DNA of 19,466 nt from NCBI GenBank assembly GCA_964386465.1, contig CAYLTU010000093.1, positions 1-19,466 of the forward strand. Reading direction: 5' to 3'. The position numbers and the translations under genes were made by a program. Within the stretch, counting starts at the first letter, position 1; each line of letters starts with the position of its first letter. Source of the stretch: GCA-2717185 sp964386465. GTDB taxonomy: Bacteria > Pseudomonadota > Alphaproteobacteria > UBA8366 > GCA-2717185. Positions 1 through 8,335 of the stretch are shown in pieces. The notes beneath the pieces were generated by a model that had not been told where the DNA came from, did not search any database, and saw nothing but the letters and a program-made list of their open reading frames with translations.

Positions 1-716
1 AAGCCGTCTTCCTGCATTCGCCATCCCATCACGTCGAGCGAATTCGGCCAGGTATGTTCTCCGGATCCGCAAATGACCGGTCCGCTTCCTTCGTCGCTTT
101 CGATCAGCATCGCCGCCGCGCCATCGCCGAACAGGGCGGTCGCGACGATGTTGCTTTTCGAAAGATCGCGTCCGCGAAAGGTCAGACCGCATAGCTCGAC
201 GACGATGAACAGCCAGCGAGTCCCTGGCGCCGCGCGGGCAAGATCTGCGACACGGCTCAATCCCAGGACGCCGCCGGCGCAGCCGAGCCCGAATATCGGG
301 AGCCGTTGAACATTGCGGCGGAAGGGCATCTGCTCGAGCAGCAGGGCGTCGAGGCTGGGTGTCGCGATCCCTGTCGTTGAAACGACGGCCAGACCGTCGA
401 CATCCTTTGGCGCGAGGCCCGCGCCGTCGAGACAGTTCCGTGCCGCATCCTTGATGAGCTCGACAGCGTTCTCGATGTAGAGCGCGTTGCGGTCGCGCCA
501 ACCGTGATCCTCGAAATACCAATCCAGTCCGACGCAGGAATAACGGGTCTCTATTCCCGAATTCGCGTAGATAGGCCGCATCCGCTCGAATGCAGCAGCG
601 CGATCGGTGAAGATCCGCCGGCTGGCCTCCTCGATTTCGTCTTGCTTCAAGACGTGGGGCGGGACGGCTGTCGCGAGGGATCTTAATCGGGGGGAGTTGG
701 CGCTATGCGGGCTCAT
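1..716 (-). CDS. Type III polyketide synthase (chalcone/stilbene synthase family), 3' end off the window
   Basis: The gene enters from the left edge: 238 codons from an ATG at 716 are visible, and the C-terminal part lies outside. Type III PKSs are homodimeric thiolase-fold enzymes that condense malonyl-CoA units onto a CoA starter and cyclise the product to pyrones, resorcinols or phloroglucinols. The translation shows the family's N-terminal half: VVSTTGIATPSLDA near residues 111-124, the nucleophile loop GLGCAGGVLGLSRV with catalytic Cys at about 146, VELCGLTFR at 173-181 and LFGDGAAA at 195-202. The catalytic His and Asn and the GFGPG loop would lie beyond the edge. An AGGT Shine-Dalgarno-like stretch precedes the ATG by a few bases. 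It is divergent from the DUF502 gene. Family assignment is firm. The product (alkylpyrone, alkylresorcinol or other) is unknown and would depend on neighbours outside the window. Confidence 0.9.
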   Translation of the reverse strand, partial: MSPHSANSPRLRSLATAVPPHVLKQDEIEEASRRIFTDRAAAFERMRPIYANSGIETRYSCVGLDWYFEDHGWRDRNALYIENAVELIKDAARNCLDGAGLAPKDVDGLAVVSTTGIATPSLDALLLEQMPFRRNVQRLPIFGLGCAGGVLGLSRVADLARAAPGTRWLFIVVELCGLTFRGRDLSKSNIVATALFGDGAAAMLIESDEGSGPVICGSGEHTWPNSLDVMGWRMQEDG

Positions 717-720
717 TCAG

Positions 721-734
721 ATGTTACCTAACAT
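721..734. promoter_or_regulatory. 14-bp dyad ATGTTA-CC-TAACAT just upstream of the PKS start
   Basis: A perfect inverted repeat of 6-bp arms around 2 bp lies 5 bases upstream of the PKS start codon in the 155-bp divergent intergenic region, and covers its ribosome binding site. Its position suits a repressor operator or a leader structure. No regulator gene is adjacent, so this is inference from symmetry and position only. Confidence 0.3.
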
Positions 735-871
735 GCGACAAACGGATTTGGCATATAACTTATGGCGAAATCGTGGCGTTCCATGGGCAGCGCTTGTTTG
801 AGGGCTCACTCGTCATCATATCTAGCGCGCGAAAACGGCGTGTATCCTATTGAATTTAGGCATGGCCCAAC

Positions 872-1675
872 ATGACCGAACGAGACAATGAGCGTCGCAA
901 CGAAGCGCGGCGAAGGCTGTTTCGCAGGCGTTTTCGCGTTATTCCACGGTTACGCACGTATTTCTTTGCGGGCGTGTTGGTCACGATGCCGCTGGCCGTC
1001 ACATTCCTGGTGGCCTGGTGGTTTATCGGCGTCGTCGACGATTACATCGTTCCCCTGATCCCCGACGGCTGGAATCCGGACCATTATCTCAAGGAAACCG
1101 TCGGCCTGGAGATCGGACTGCCCGGCTTGGGCCTCATCGTCCTCGTCGTTGCGATCACGCTTATCGGCGCCCTGACGGCCGGCTTCCTGGGCCGCATGAT
1201 CGTCACTATCGGCGAGCGCATTCTGGCCCGAATGCCGATCATCCGCAGCGTCTACAGCGCGATCAAGCAAATCCTCGAAACCGTTTTGAAGCAGCAGTCG
1301 AAGGCATTCCGTCAGGCTGTCCTGGTCGAATATCCGCGACGCGGCATCTGGGCCATCGGTTTCATCACCGGCGCGACGGAGGGCGAAGTGCAGAACCTGA
1401 CGATGCAGGAGGTCGTGAACGTCTTCCTGCCGACTACGCCGAACCCGACCTCCGGATTCCTGCTCTTCATTCCCCGTAAGGATCTCGTGTTCCTGGATAT
1501 GACTGTCGAGGAAGCCGTCAAGATGGTTATTTCCGGGGGAATCGTGACACCGCCGGACCGTCGCTCGGAGGCGGAGCAGGCAACGCCCGTCGTGTCCGCG
1601 GACACTTATGAGAATATTGACATTTTGCGGGAAAAGGAGGGGCGCAAAGCGCCTTTCATCCAGAACGAAGATTAG
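872..1675 (+). CDS. DUF502 family inner-membrane protein
   Basis: A 267-residue protein of the DUF502 family, whose biochemical role is not established. It has a very basic N-terminus (Arg-rich up to about residue 28), a first membrane segment at roughly 31-54, a short polar connection, and a second membrane segment at roughly 83-107. A conserved soluble region follows, including MPIIRSVYSAIKQILET (121-137), the signature-like stretch of the family. The C-terminus is charged and probably cytoplasmic. Length is normal for the family. The ATG at 872 starts the reading frame at the natural N-terminus; an ATG ten bases earlier is out of frame. The gene is divergent from the PKS and converges on recG, with the last 20 bases of each overlapping. 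In other Alphaproteobacteria a DUF502 gene is commonly seen beside recG/mfd, which fits ancestral gene order rather than transfer. Confidence 0.88.
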   Translation: MTERDNERRNEARRRLFRRRFRVIPRLRTYFFAGVLVTMPLAVTFLVAWWFIGVVDDYIVPLIPDGWNPDHYLKETVGLEIGLPGLGLIVLVVAITLIGALTAGFLGRMIVTIGERILARMPIIRSVYSAIKQILETVLKQQSKAFRQAVLVEYPRRGIWAIGFITGATEGEVQNLTMQEVVNVFLPTTPNPTSGFLLFIPRKDLVFLDMTVEEAVKMVISGGIVTPPDRRSEAEQATPVVSADTYENIDILREKEGRKAPFIQNED

Positions 1676-3737
1676 CGATCGCCGCGTCCCGTTCGAACAG
1701 GTAAAGCAAGGTCCGCAGCGCCGCGCCGCGCTCGCTTTCGAGCGCGGGATCGCGCTCCAGGATCAAAGATGCGTCGTCACGCGCGACCGCCAGCAAATCG
1801 GCATGGATCGCGAGATCGGCAAGGCGGAAGACCGGGAGGCCGCTTTGCCTCGTGCCGAGAACTTCGCCGGCGCCTCTCAGGCGCAAATCTTCTTCGGCTA
1901 TGCGAAAACCGTCTTCCGTATCGCGCAGAATTTGCAACCGGGCGCGCGCCGTGTCGCCGAGCGGTTGTCCGTAGAGCAGCAAACAGGTCGACGCCTTCTC
2001 GCCGCGACCGATGCGGCCCCTCAGCTGATGAAGTTGCGCCAGGCCGAAACGCTCCGCGTGCTCGACAACCATGACCGTGGCGTCGGGAACATCGACACCG
2101 ACTTCGATAACCGTCGTCGCGACGAGGATGCGGGCTTCGCCTTCGGCGAACCTGGCGATGGCGCTGTCTTTCTCCGCGCCGGTCATCCGCCCGTGAACCA
2201 GCGCGACGGCACCACCGAAACGCGCCGACAGCGATCCAAAGCGTTCTTCCGCGGCGGCCATGTCGCTGACCTCGCTCTCCTCGACCAGGGGACAGACCCA
2301 GTAGATTTTCGCGCCACCGTCTAGGGCGCGGGCGACGCCGTCGACCACTTCATGCAGGCGATCCAAGGGCATCGTTCGCGTGTCAACGGGGAGACGCCCG
2401 ACCGGCTTTTCGGTCAGGCGCGACACCTCCAGATCGCCGTAAGCCGTTAGTGTGAGCGTTCGTGGGATCGGTGTCGCCGTCATGACCAGCACGTCGACGC
2501 CGCGCCCCTTCTCGGCCAGCGACAGCCGTTGATGAACGCCGAACCGATGCTGCTCATCGATGACGGCGATCATGAGATCCTTGAAATCGACCCCAGTCTG
2601 AAACAGTGCGTGGGTCCCGACCAGGATATCGATGTCGCCGGCGGCGAGCCGGTCGAGCTTCTCTTGCCGCGTCTTGCCCTTGTCCCGGCCGGTGAGTATT
2701 TCCGTGCGGACACCCGCGCTTTCGGCCAACGACTGCAAGGTGGCCAGATGCTGCCGGGCGAGAATTTCGGTGGGCGCCATCATCGCTGCCTGACCGCCGC
2801 ATTCGACGGCACTCAGCATCGTGAACAGGGCGACGACGGTCTTGCCGCTGCCCACGTCGCCCTGCAGCAGGCGCAACATGGCGCCGGGTGCCGCCAGATC
2901 GCCACGGATTTCGCGAAGCGCCGCGGTCTGCGCGCCGGTCAGCGTGAACGGCAAGGCTTTCAAGACCGCGCGGGTCAGCGCGCCGTCGCCTTGCAAGCTG
3001 CGGCCCTTCGCCCGTTTTTGCCGTGCGCGCATGATCGCGAGCGTCAACTGGTTCGCCAGCAGTTCATCGTAGGCGAGTCGCGCACGTGCTGGCATTTTAC
3101 CGTCCAGCGACGCCGCATCTTCCGGTGCATGAGCGGCGATCAACGCGGTTTGCCAGTGCGGCCATTTCTCTCGTTCGCGATGCGCCGGATCGAGCCATTC
3201 GGGAAGATCGGGAATATCCTCCAGCGCCTTGGCGACCGCGCGCGATAACGTCTTGGGGCTTAGCGATGCCGTGAGGGGATAGACAGGCTCGACCCGTCTG
3301 ATCTCACTGGCTTCCCCCGGAGGCACGACATGATCTGGATGGGTCATCTGGATGTCGTCGCGGTAGTGCTCGATCCGTCCGCTGACGACACGAGTCTCTC
3401 CGGCAGGTAAAAGCTTCTCCAAATAGTCGCCGCGCGCATGAAAGAACACCAATGTGATCTGGCCGCTGTCGTCCGAACATCTGACCCGATAAGGTTGGCG
3501 TTTCGTGGGTGGCTTGGCGTGGCTTTCAACGCGCAGGGTTAATGTGGCGATCCTGCCCGGTATGGCTTCGGCAATTTTCGGTGCATACCGGCGATCGATG
3601 ATCTCGCGGGGCAGTAGCCAGAGGAGGTCGATTAGTTTTGGCCCCGCAAGCCTTTCGACCAGCTTGGCGTTGCGCGGACCTATGCCGGGTAGGCCGGTGA
3701 TCGGTGTAAAAAGCTTAAATAGAACTTCCGGGCGCAA
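1656..3737 (-). CDS. recG: ATP-dependent DNA helicase RecG
   Basis: RecG remodels stalled replication forks and branch-migrates Holliday and D-loop structures in the cytoplasm. The 693-residue product has the family layout. An N-terminal helical region with the HhH-like stretch LPGIGPRNAKLVERL (16-30) leads into the wedge/OB-fold that grips branched DNA (about 55-140). An SF2 helicase core follows, with Walker A GDVGSGKT (293-300), Walker B box DEQH (394-397, context DEQHRFGV) and motif III TATPIPRTL (420-428), then the second RecA-like lobe with RIGRG. Length is normal. The start is TTG at 3737: a GGAG lies 7 bases upstream, and the resulting MRPEVLFKLFTPITGLPGIG is the usual alphaproteobacterial N-terminus. 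The nearby ATG at 3742 is out of frame. It is divergent from sdhE-mfd, and its 3' end overlaps the DUF502 gene. Confidence 0.97.
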   Translation of the reverse strand: MRPEVLFKLFTPITGLPGIGPRNAKLVERLAGPKLIDLLWLLPREIIDRRYAPKIAEAIPGRIATLTLRVESHAKPPTKRQPYRVRCSDDSGQITLVFFHARGDYLEKLLPAGETRVVSGRIEHYRDDIQMTHPDHVVPPGEASEIRRVEPVYPLTASLSPKTLSRAVAKALEDIPDLPEWLDPAHREREKWPHWQTALIAAHAPEDAASLDGKMPARARLAYDELLANQLTLAIMRARQKRAKGRSLQGDGALTRAVLKALPFTLTGAQTAALREIRGDLAAPGAMLRLLQGDVGSGKTVVALFTMLSAVECGGQAAMMAPTEILARQHLATLQSLAESAGVRTEILTGRDKGKTRQEKLDRLAAGDIDILVGTHALFQTGVDFKDLMIAVIDEQHRFGVHQRLSLAEKGRGVDVLVMTATPIPRTLTLTAYGDLEVSRLTEKPVGRLPVDTRTMPLDRLHEVVDGVARALDGGAKIYWVCPLVEESEVSDMAAAEERFGSLSARFGGAVALVHGRMTGAEKDSAIARFAEGEARILVATTVIEVGVDVPDATVMVVEHAERFGLAQLHQLRGRIGRGEKASTCLLLYGQPLGDTARARLQILRDTEDGFRIAEEDLRLRGAGEVLGTRQSGLPVFRLADLAIHADLLAVARDDASLILERDPALESERGAALRTLLYLFERDAAIANLRSG

Positions 3738-3823
3738 ATCATGTCTCCGGCAGCGACTTGAACACTACGCTGCATACGCAGTTTAGGGAGCCGCCGCTGT
3801 GAAATAAATTGGCTTATTTCGGA

Positions 3824-3852
3824 TTTACCGAACTGTCGACGAAGGCTATATC
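3824..3852 (+). promoter_or_regulatory. Possible sigma70-type promoter for sdhE-mfd
   Basis: TTTACC (3824-3829) and TATATC (3847-3852) are separated by 17 bases, each matching four of six consensus positions. They lie just ahead of the sdhE ribosome binding site in the 135-bp recG/sdhE divergent region. The match is moderate and rests on spacing and position. Confidence 0.35.
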
Positions 3853-3875
3853 GATGTGAGTGCAAGGAGCCGATG

Positions 3876-4157
3876 ATGACAGAGTCAGATAGCGATATGG
3901 ATAGACGCCGCAAGCGGTTGAGATTTCGAAGCTGGCACCGCGGCATGCGTGAAATGGATTTACTGATCGGACGCTTTGCAGACCGCAACCTTGACGTCTT
4001 TTCCGAACGGCAGCTCGACCTGTTTGAGGCGCTGCTGCATGAAACGGACCCGGACCTGTACGGTTGGCTTACCGATCGGCAGCCGATTCCGCATGGGTTG
4101 GATCACGATGTCATGCGTCTGCTCAAGACCTTCACCCTGAGCGCCGGCAGAGATTGA
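3876..4157 (+). CDS. sdhE: Succinate dehydrogenase assembly factor SdhE (FAD assembly factor, DUF339)
   Basis: SdhE is a small cytoplasmic protein that promotes covalent FAD attachment to the succinate dehydrogenase flavoprotein SdhA. The product is about 93 residues and carries the diagnostic SdhE stretch RSWHRGMREMDLLIGRFAD. The RGxxE element within it (Arg-Gly-Met-Arg-Glu) is the SdhA contact in characterised homologues. The helical remainder, with LYGWLTDRQPIP, is also typical. Two consecutive ATGs are available (3873, 3876). AAGGAG at 3864-3869 is 3 bases from the first and 6 from the second, so the second is preferred. The stop codon overlaps the likely mfd start, implying one transcript and coupled translation. 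The sdhE-mfd pairing is a common alphaproteobacterial arrangement. Confidence in the family is high. Confidence 0.95.
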   Translation: MTESDSDMDRRRKRLRFRSWHRGMREMDLLIGRFADRNLDVFSERQLDLFEALLHETDPDLYGWLTDRQPIPHGLDHDVMRLLKTFTLSAGRD

Positions 4158-7100
4158 CGACGCTCGCCGAAAGATTGCTGCGCCCGGGCCGGGTAACCGT
4201 CACCGGCGCGCCGGAGGGATGTTCGGCGATTGAAGTCGCGCGCCTCGCATTTGATAGCGGATTAGTCCTGTACGTCGCGCGTGATGACGCGGCGATGTCA
4301 CGGATGGCCGGCGCTTTGGCGTTCTTTGCGCCGGAACTCGAGGTCCTCTCCTTCCCGGCATGGGATTGTTTGCCCTATGATAGGGTTTCGCCGAACGGCG
4401 AGGTCGTTGCCCGGCGGCTTGATGTCCTGACGCGGATAGCCGACGGCAATATCACTTCGCCGCAAGCTGTATTGTCGACCGTGAGCGCCACGGTTCAACG
4501 TGTCCCGCCACGCGCGGCGTTCGAGGCGTCGACTTTGGGCGCGGCCGTAGGAGCACAAGTTCAACAAGCCACGCTCGTCGAATTTTTCGAAAACAATGGA
4601 TATGTCCGGGCGGGGACAGTCCGCGAAGCCGGTGAGTATGCGCTTCGCGGAGGCATCGTCGATATATTCCCGCCTAACTCCGCGACGCCTTTGCGCCTCG
4701 ACTTCTTCGGTGACGAGTTGGAAGGCGTACGTACGTTCGATGCGATGACGCAACGAACCGAAGACCGTCTGGACGCATTCCGGTTCGGACCGGTCAGCGA
4801 GGTCTTCCTGGACGAGGACAGCGTGAATCGATTTCGATCCGGTTATCGGAACCTATTCGGGGTCACGTCGAACGACGACCCTCTCTACGAGTCGATCAGC
4901 GCGGGGCGACGCTATATCGGCATGGAGCACTGGCTTCCGCTGTTCCATGACGGTTTGGAGACCGTGTTCGACTATCTTCCCGAGGCGGTCGTTTCTCTCG
5001 ATCAGGACGTGGACATCGTCGCCGGCGAGCGCTTTGAAATGATCGCCGATTATTACGATGCGCGGCAGTCCATGTTGAATACGCCGCGTGGCAAGGGATC
5101 CGAAGATACCGCGACGGTATACAAACCGGTTCCGCCGTCGGCTTTGTTCATCGATCAGGACGAGTGGAAAAAGCTTCTGGGCGCGCGGGCCGTTACCGCG
5201 TTCACGGCCTTCGACGCCTTGGAAACGACCGGCAATGACGCGCGCGTATTCGATGCCGGCGCACGGCGCAGTATAGATTTTACCGAAGCCCGCAAGGCCG
5301 GTGGCGGCGATTTTCTCGACGCCGTCGCACAGCGTTTCAATGGCGAAACATCGCGCCGTATCGTCGTTACCGGCCATAGCGCTGGCTCCCGGGACCGGCT
5401 CGGCGCCCTCTTGACGCAGCATGGCGTTGCCGTCAGCGGTCCCGTCGACGATTGGCGTAGCGTGCTGCGGCAGACGCAAGGCCAAGTTTCACTCGCGTCG
5501 CTCGATATGGACCGCGGATTCATGCTCGACGATGTCGTTCTTTATACCGAACAGGATATTCTGGGCGAGCGGCTTTCACGCCCGACGCGACGGCGCCGAC
5601 GTGGCGAAGAATTCCTCACCGAGGCATCCAGTCTGTCCGAAGGCGATTCCGTCGTTCACGTGGATCATGGTGTCGGCAGGTTCGATGGTCTCGAAACCGT
5701 GCAAGTCGGCGGCGCCCCACACGATTGCCTGCGTGTCCTTTACCACGGCGACGACAAGCTGTTCGTGCCGGTCGAGAATATCGAAGTACTTGCGCGGTAC
5801 GGCTCGGAGGACGCCGTCGTCCAGCTCGACCGGTTGGGCGGTCAGGCTTGGCAGGCCCGCCGCGCGCGGGTCAAGGAACGTATTCGTGAGATTGCGCACG
5901 AGTTGCTTGCCGTTGCCGCCAAACGCGTCCTGTCGAAAGGGGTGGCGATCGCCATCGACAACAACACGTTTCAGGAATTTGCCGCGCGATTTCCCTATGA
6001 CGAAACAGATGATCAAATGAGCGCCATCGACGACGTCCTGTCCGATATCGCATCGGGACGGCCGATGGACCGGCTGGTCTGTGGAGATGTCGGGTTCGGC
6101 AAAACGGAAATCGCGCTGCGAGCCGCCTTTGCCGCCGCGATGGAAGGTTTTCAGGTCGCCATCGTGGTCCCAACGACGTTGCTGGCCCGGCAGCACTACG
6201 CGACCTTCGTCGAACGTTTCAAAGACCTGCCGGTCCAGGTGGGACAACTTTCCCGCTTCGTGACCGGCAAGGATGCGGACCGTATCCGCGCGGGGCTGAC
6301 GGACGGGACGCTGGATATCGTCATCGGCACCCATGCACTGTTGAGCGACCAGATTAAATTCGGAAGACTAGGTCTGATCGTCATCGACGAAGAGCAGCAT
6401 TTCGGCGTCACGCAAAAAGAGAAACTGAAGCGTTTGCGGGCGAACGTCCATGTATTGACCCTGACGGCCACGCCGATCCCGCGAACCCTGCAAATGGCGC
6501 TGTCGGGCGTTCGCGAAATGAGTATCATCGCCACACCGCCGGTCGACCGGCTGGCGGTTCGCAGCTTCGTCCTTCCCTACGATCCGGTCGTCATCCGCGA
6601 GGCGGTCATGCGTGAACATCATCGCGGCGGGCAAACTTTCTATGTTTGTCCCCGGATCGCCGATATCCGTCATGTCGAACGGCGCCTGAGAGACATGGCG
6701 CCGGAGCTGCGCGTCGCCGTCGCGCATGGACAGATGGCCGCAGCCGATCTCGAAACGGTGATGGCCCGTTTCAGTGACGGCGGGACCGATGTTCTCTTGT
6801 GCACGCACATTATCGAATCGGGCCTCGATCTCCCGAAAGTGAACACGATGGTCATTCACCGGGCCGACATGTTCGGTTTGTCGCAACTCTATCAGCTACG
6901 CGGACGTGTCGGACGATCGAAGATTCGCGCCTATTGCTACTTCACGGTGCCGCCTGGGCGGCGTCTGACCCCGGCGGCAACACGCCGCCTCGAAGTCATG
7001 CAAACGCTCGACACTTTGGGGGCGGGGTTCTCGCTGGCGAGCCACGATCTCGATATTCGCGGCGCCGGCAATCTGTTGGGCGACGAACAGTCCGGCCATG

Positions 7101-7639
7101 TCCGGGAAGTCGGCGTCGAGCTTTACCAACGCATGCTGGAGGAAGCCATTGTCGCCGCGCGCGACGATGGAGAGGTCACCGAGGAAACCTGGACTCCACA
7201 GATCACTATCGGCACTTCAGTTCTGATTCCCGACAACTACGTCGAAGACCTGACGGTGAGGTTGGGGCTTTACCGCCGGCTGTCGAACCTGGCCGACGCC
7301 GGTGAAATCGATGCGTTCGCGGCGGAACTCGTCGACCGCTTCGGTACGTTGCCGGACGAAGTCGAAAATCTGCTCGAAGTCATTGCCGTCAAACAGCTTT
7401 GCCGCCGTGCCGGTGTGGAAAAGCTGGATGCCGGACCGAAAGGCGCCGTTTTGGCTTTCCGGAACAACGTGTTCGCCAACCCGGAAGGTCTGATCGGTCA
7501 TATTCAGACGCACCACGCGACGATTAAGCTACGGCCCGATCAACGTGTCGTCTGCATGTACGATTGGCGCCGGGCAAGCGACCGTATTTCCGGTGTCCGA
7601 AATCTAATGCGAAAACTTGTCGAAATCGCGGAGAGTTAG
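4154..7639 (+). CDS. mfd: Transcription-repair coupling factor Mfd
   Basis: Mfd removes RNA polymerase stalled at lesions and recruits UvrA to start nucleotide excision repair. The frame is open from 4064, but its first 30 codons only shadow sdhE. The likely start is TTG at 4154, overlapping the sdhE stop as TTGA and giving an N-terminus LTTLAERLL (Met-initiated), 1161 residues, normal for the family. Visible domains: an N-terminal UvrB-like module (for example FPAWDCLPYDRVSPN and GEYALRGGIVDIFPPN), the CarD-like RNA-polymerase interaction domain from about 497 (GDSVVHVDHGVGRFDG), the SF2 translocase with Walker A GDVGFGKT (644-651), DEEQH (745-749) and TATPIPRTL (771-779), a RecG-like TRG region with LRGRVGRS, and a C-terminal TRCF domain. 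It converges on the DsbA-family gene with a 4-base overlap. The Shine-Dalgarno is weak, consistent with translational coupling to sdhE. Confidence 0.96.
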   Translation: MTTLAERLLRPGRVTVTGAPEGCSAIEVARLAFDSGLVLYVARDDAAMSRMAGALAFFAPELEVLSFPAWDCLPYDRVSPNGEVVARRLDVLTRIADGNITSPQAVLSTVSATVQRVPPRAAFEASTLGAAVGAQVQQATLVEFFENNGYVRAGTVREAGEYALRGGIVDIFPPNSATPLRLDFFGDELEGVRTFDAMTQRTEDRLDAFRFGPVSEVFLDEDSVNRFRSGYRNLFGVTSNDDPLYESISAGRRYIGMEHWLPLFHDGLETVFDYLPEAVVSLDQDVDIVAGERFEMIADYYDARQSMLNTPRGKGSEDTATVYKPVPPSALFIDQDEWKKLLGARAVTAFTAFDALETTGNDARVFDAGARRSIDFTEARKAGGGDFLDAVAQRFNGETSRRIVVTGHSAGSRDRLGALLTQHGVAVSGPVDDWRSVLRQTQGQVSLASLDMDRGFMLDDVVLYTEQDILGERLSRPTRRRRRGEEFLTEASSLSEGDSVVHVDHGVGRFDGLETVQVGGAPHDCLRVLYHGDDKLFVPVENIEVLARYGSEDAVVQLDRLGGQAWQARRARVKERIREIAHELLAVAAKRVLSKGVAIAIDNNTFQEFAARFPYDETDDQMSAIDDVLSDIASGRPMDRLVCGDVGFGKTEIALRAAFAAAMEGFQVAIVVPTTLLARQHYATFVERFKDLPVQVGQLSRFVTGKDADRIRAGLTDGTLDIVIGTHALLSDQIKFGRLGLIVIDEEQHFGVTQKEKLKRLRANVHVLTLTATPIPRTLQMALSGVREMSIIATPPVDRLAVRSFVLPYDPVVIREAVMREHHRGGQTFYVCPRIADIRHVERRLRDMAPELRVAVAHGQMAAADLETVMARFSDGGTDVLLCTHIIESGLDLPKVNTMVIHRADMFGLSQLYQLRGRVGRSKIRAYCYFTVPPGRRLTPAATRRLEVMQTLDTLGAGFSLASHDLDIRGAGNLLGDEQSGHVREVGVELYQRMLEEAIVAARDDGEVTEETWTPQITIGTSVLIPDNYVEDLTVRLGLYRRLSNLADAGEIDAFAAELVDRFGTLPDEVENLLEVIAVKQLCRRAGVEKLDAGPKGAVLAFRNNVFANPEGLIGHIQTHHATIKLRPDQRVVCMYDWRRASDRISGVRNLMRKLVEIAES

Positions 7640-8280
7640 CCCGTCGCTTCCGTCATTTCCTGCGACGCGATTTCGAAGATCGGAAAAAACGCCTCCGGCT
7701 CCTGGGCGCCGGACAGCGCATATTGATTGTTGATGATGAAACAGGGGACGCCTTGGATACCAAGGCGCCGCGCCGCGCTATCCTCCAGGCGTACCTCGTT
7801 GAAGTCCTCGTCGCTCGACAGATAGGTGGTGACTGCAGCCTCTTCCAACCCTGCTTCCACGGCGATCCGGATCAGGTTCTCGGTATCGTCGATCGTCCCG
7901 CCTTCGACAAAATAGTGGAAAAATAACTGTTCGATTACCGTGTCTGACTGTTCCGTACCGTTGGCGTAGCGAATGAGCCGGTGCGTCTGCAGCGTATTCG
8001 GAGTCCGGGCAATTTTGTCGAAATCGAAGTCGATCCCGACCGTCGCACCGACCTTGCGAATGTTCTCGTAAAGCTGGCGCGCGCGCTCCGCGCCGCCGAA
8101 TTTCAGCGTGAGATAGCGATTGCGCTCGATGCCTTCAGACGGCATGTCCGGGTTTAACTGGAATGCGCGCCACCGCAGCGTCGCCTGGTTCTCCCGACGC
8201 TGTTCAAGCGCGCGCTCAAGACGCCGTTTGCCGATATAGCACCAGGGACAGATCGGATCGGAGTAAATGTCGATTTCCAT
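7636..8280 (-). CDS. DsbA-family thiol oxidoreductase (FrnE-like)
   Basis: A 214-residue thioredoxin-fold protein of the DsbA/FrnE/2-hydroxychromene-2-carboxylate isomerase superfamily. The redox motif C11-P-W-C14 follows the first strand (IYSDPICPWCYIG). A long helical insertion spans about 30-165, and the cis-Pro loop GVP (177-179) is followed by FIINNQYALSGAQ, as in FrnE. No signal peptide is visible, so it is probably cytoplasmic. The intact CXXC favours disulfide redox activity over the isomerase branch, which often has Ser at the first Cys. Substrate is unknown. The ATG at 8280 is the natural N-terminus, preceded by a weak GAAGA. It lies 55 bases behind the PleD-like gene on the same strand and is probably co-transcribed. 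Its TAA overlaps the mfd TAG on the opposite strand. Confidence 0.88.
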   Translation of the reverse strand: MEIDIYSDPICPWCYIGKRRLERALEQRRENQATLRWRAFQLNPDMPSEGIERNRYLTLKFGGAERARQLYENIRKVGATVGIDFDFDKIARTPNTLQTHRLIRYANGTEQSDTVIEQLFFHYFVEGGTIDDTENLIRIAVEAGLEEAAVTTYLSSDEDFNEVRLEDSAARRLGIQGVPCFIINNQYALSGAQEPEAFFPIFEIASQEMTEATG

Positions 8281-8335
8281 ATGGTGTTCTTCGGTGATTG
8301 GTTTGAAAAGTCCCTGTTTGGAAAATGGCTGGCGG

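Noticed and set aside
2529..3248. 239-codon plus-strand frame within recG
   Set aside because: It is antisense to conserved RecG domains and has no recognisable protein features.
4064..4153. N-terminal extension of Mfd by 30 residues
   Set aside because: It lies entirely inside sdhE in another frame and reads as out-of-frame sdhE; TTG 4154 gives the normal Mfd N-terminus.
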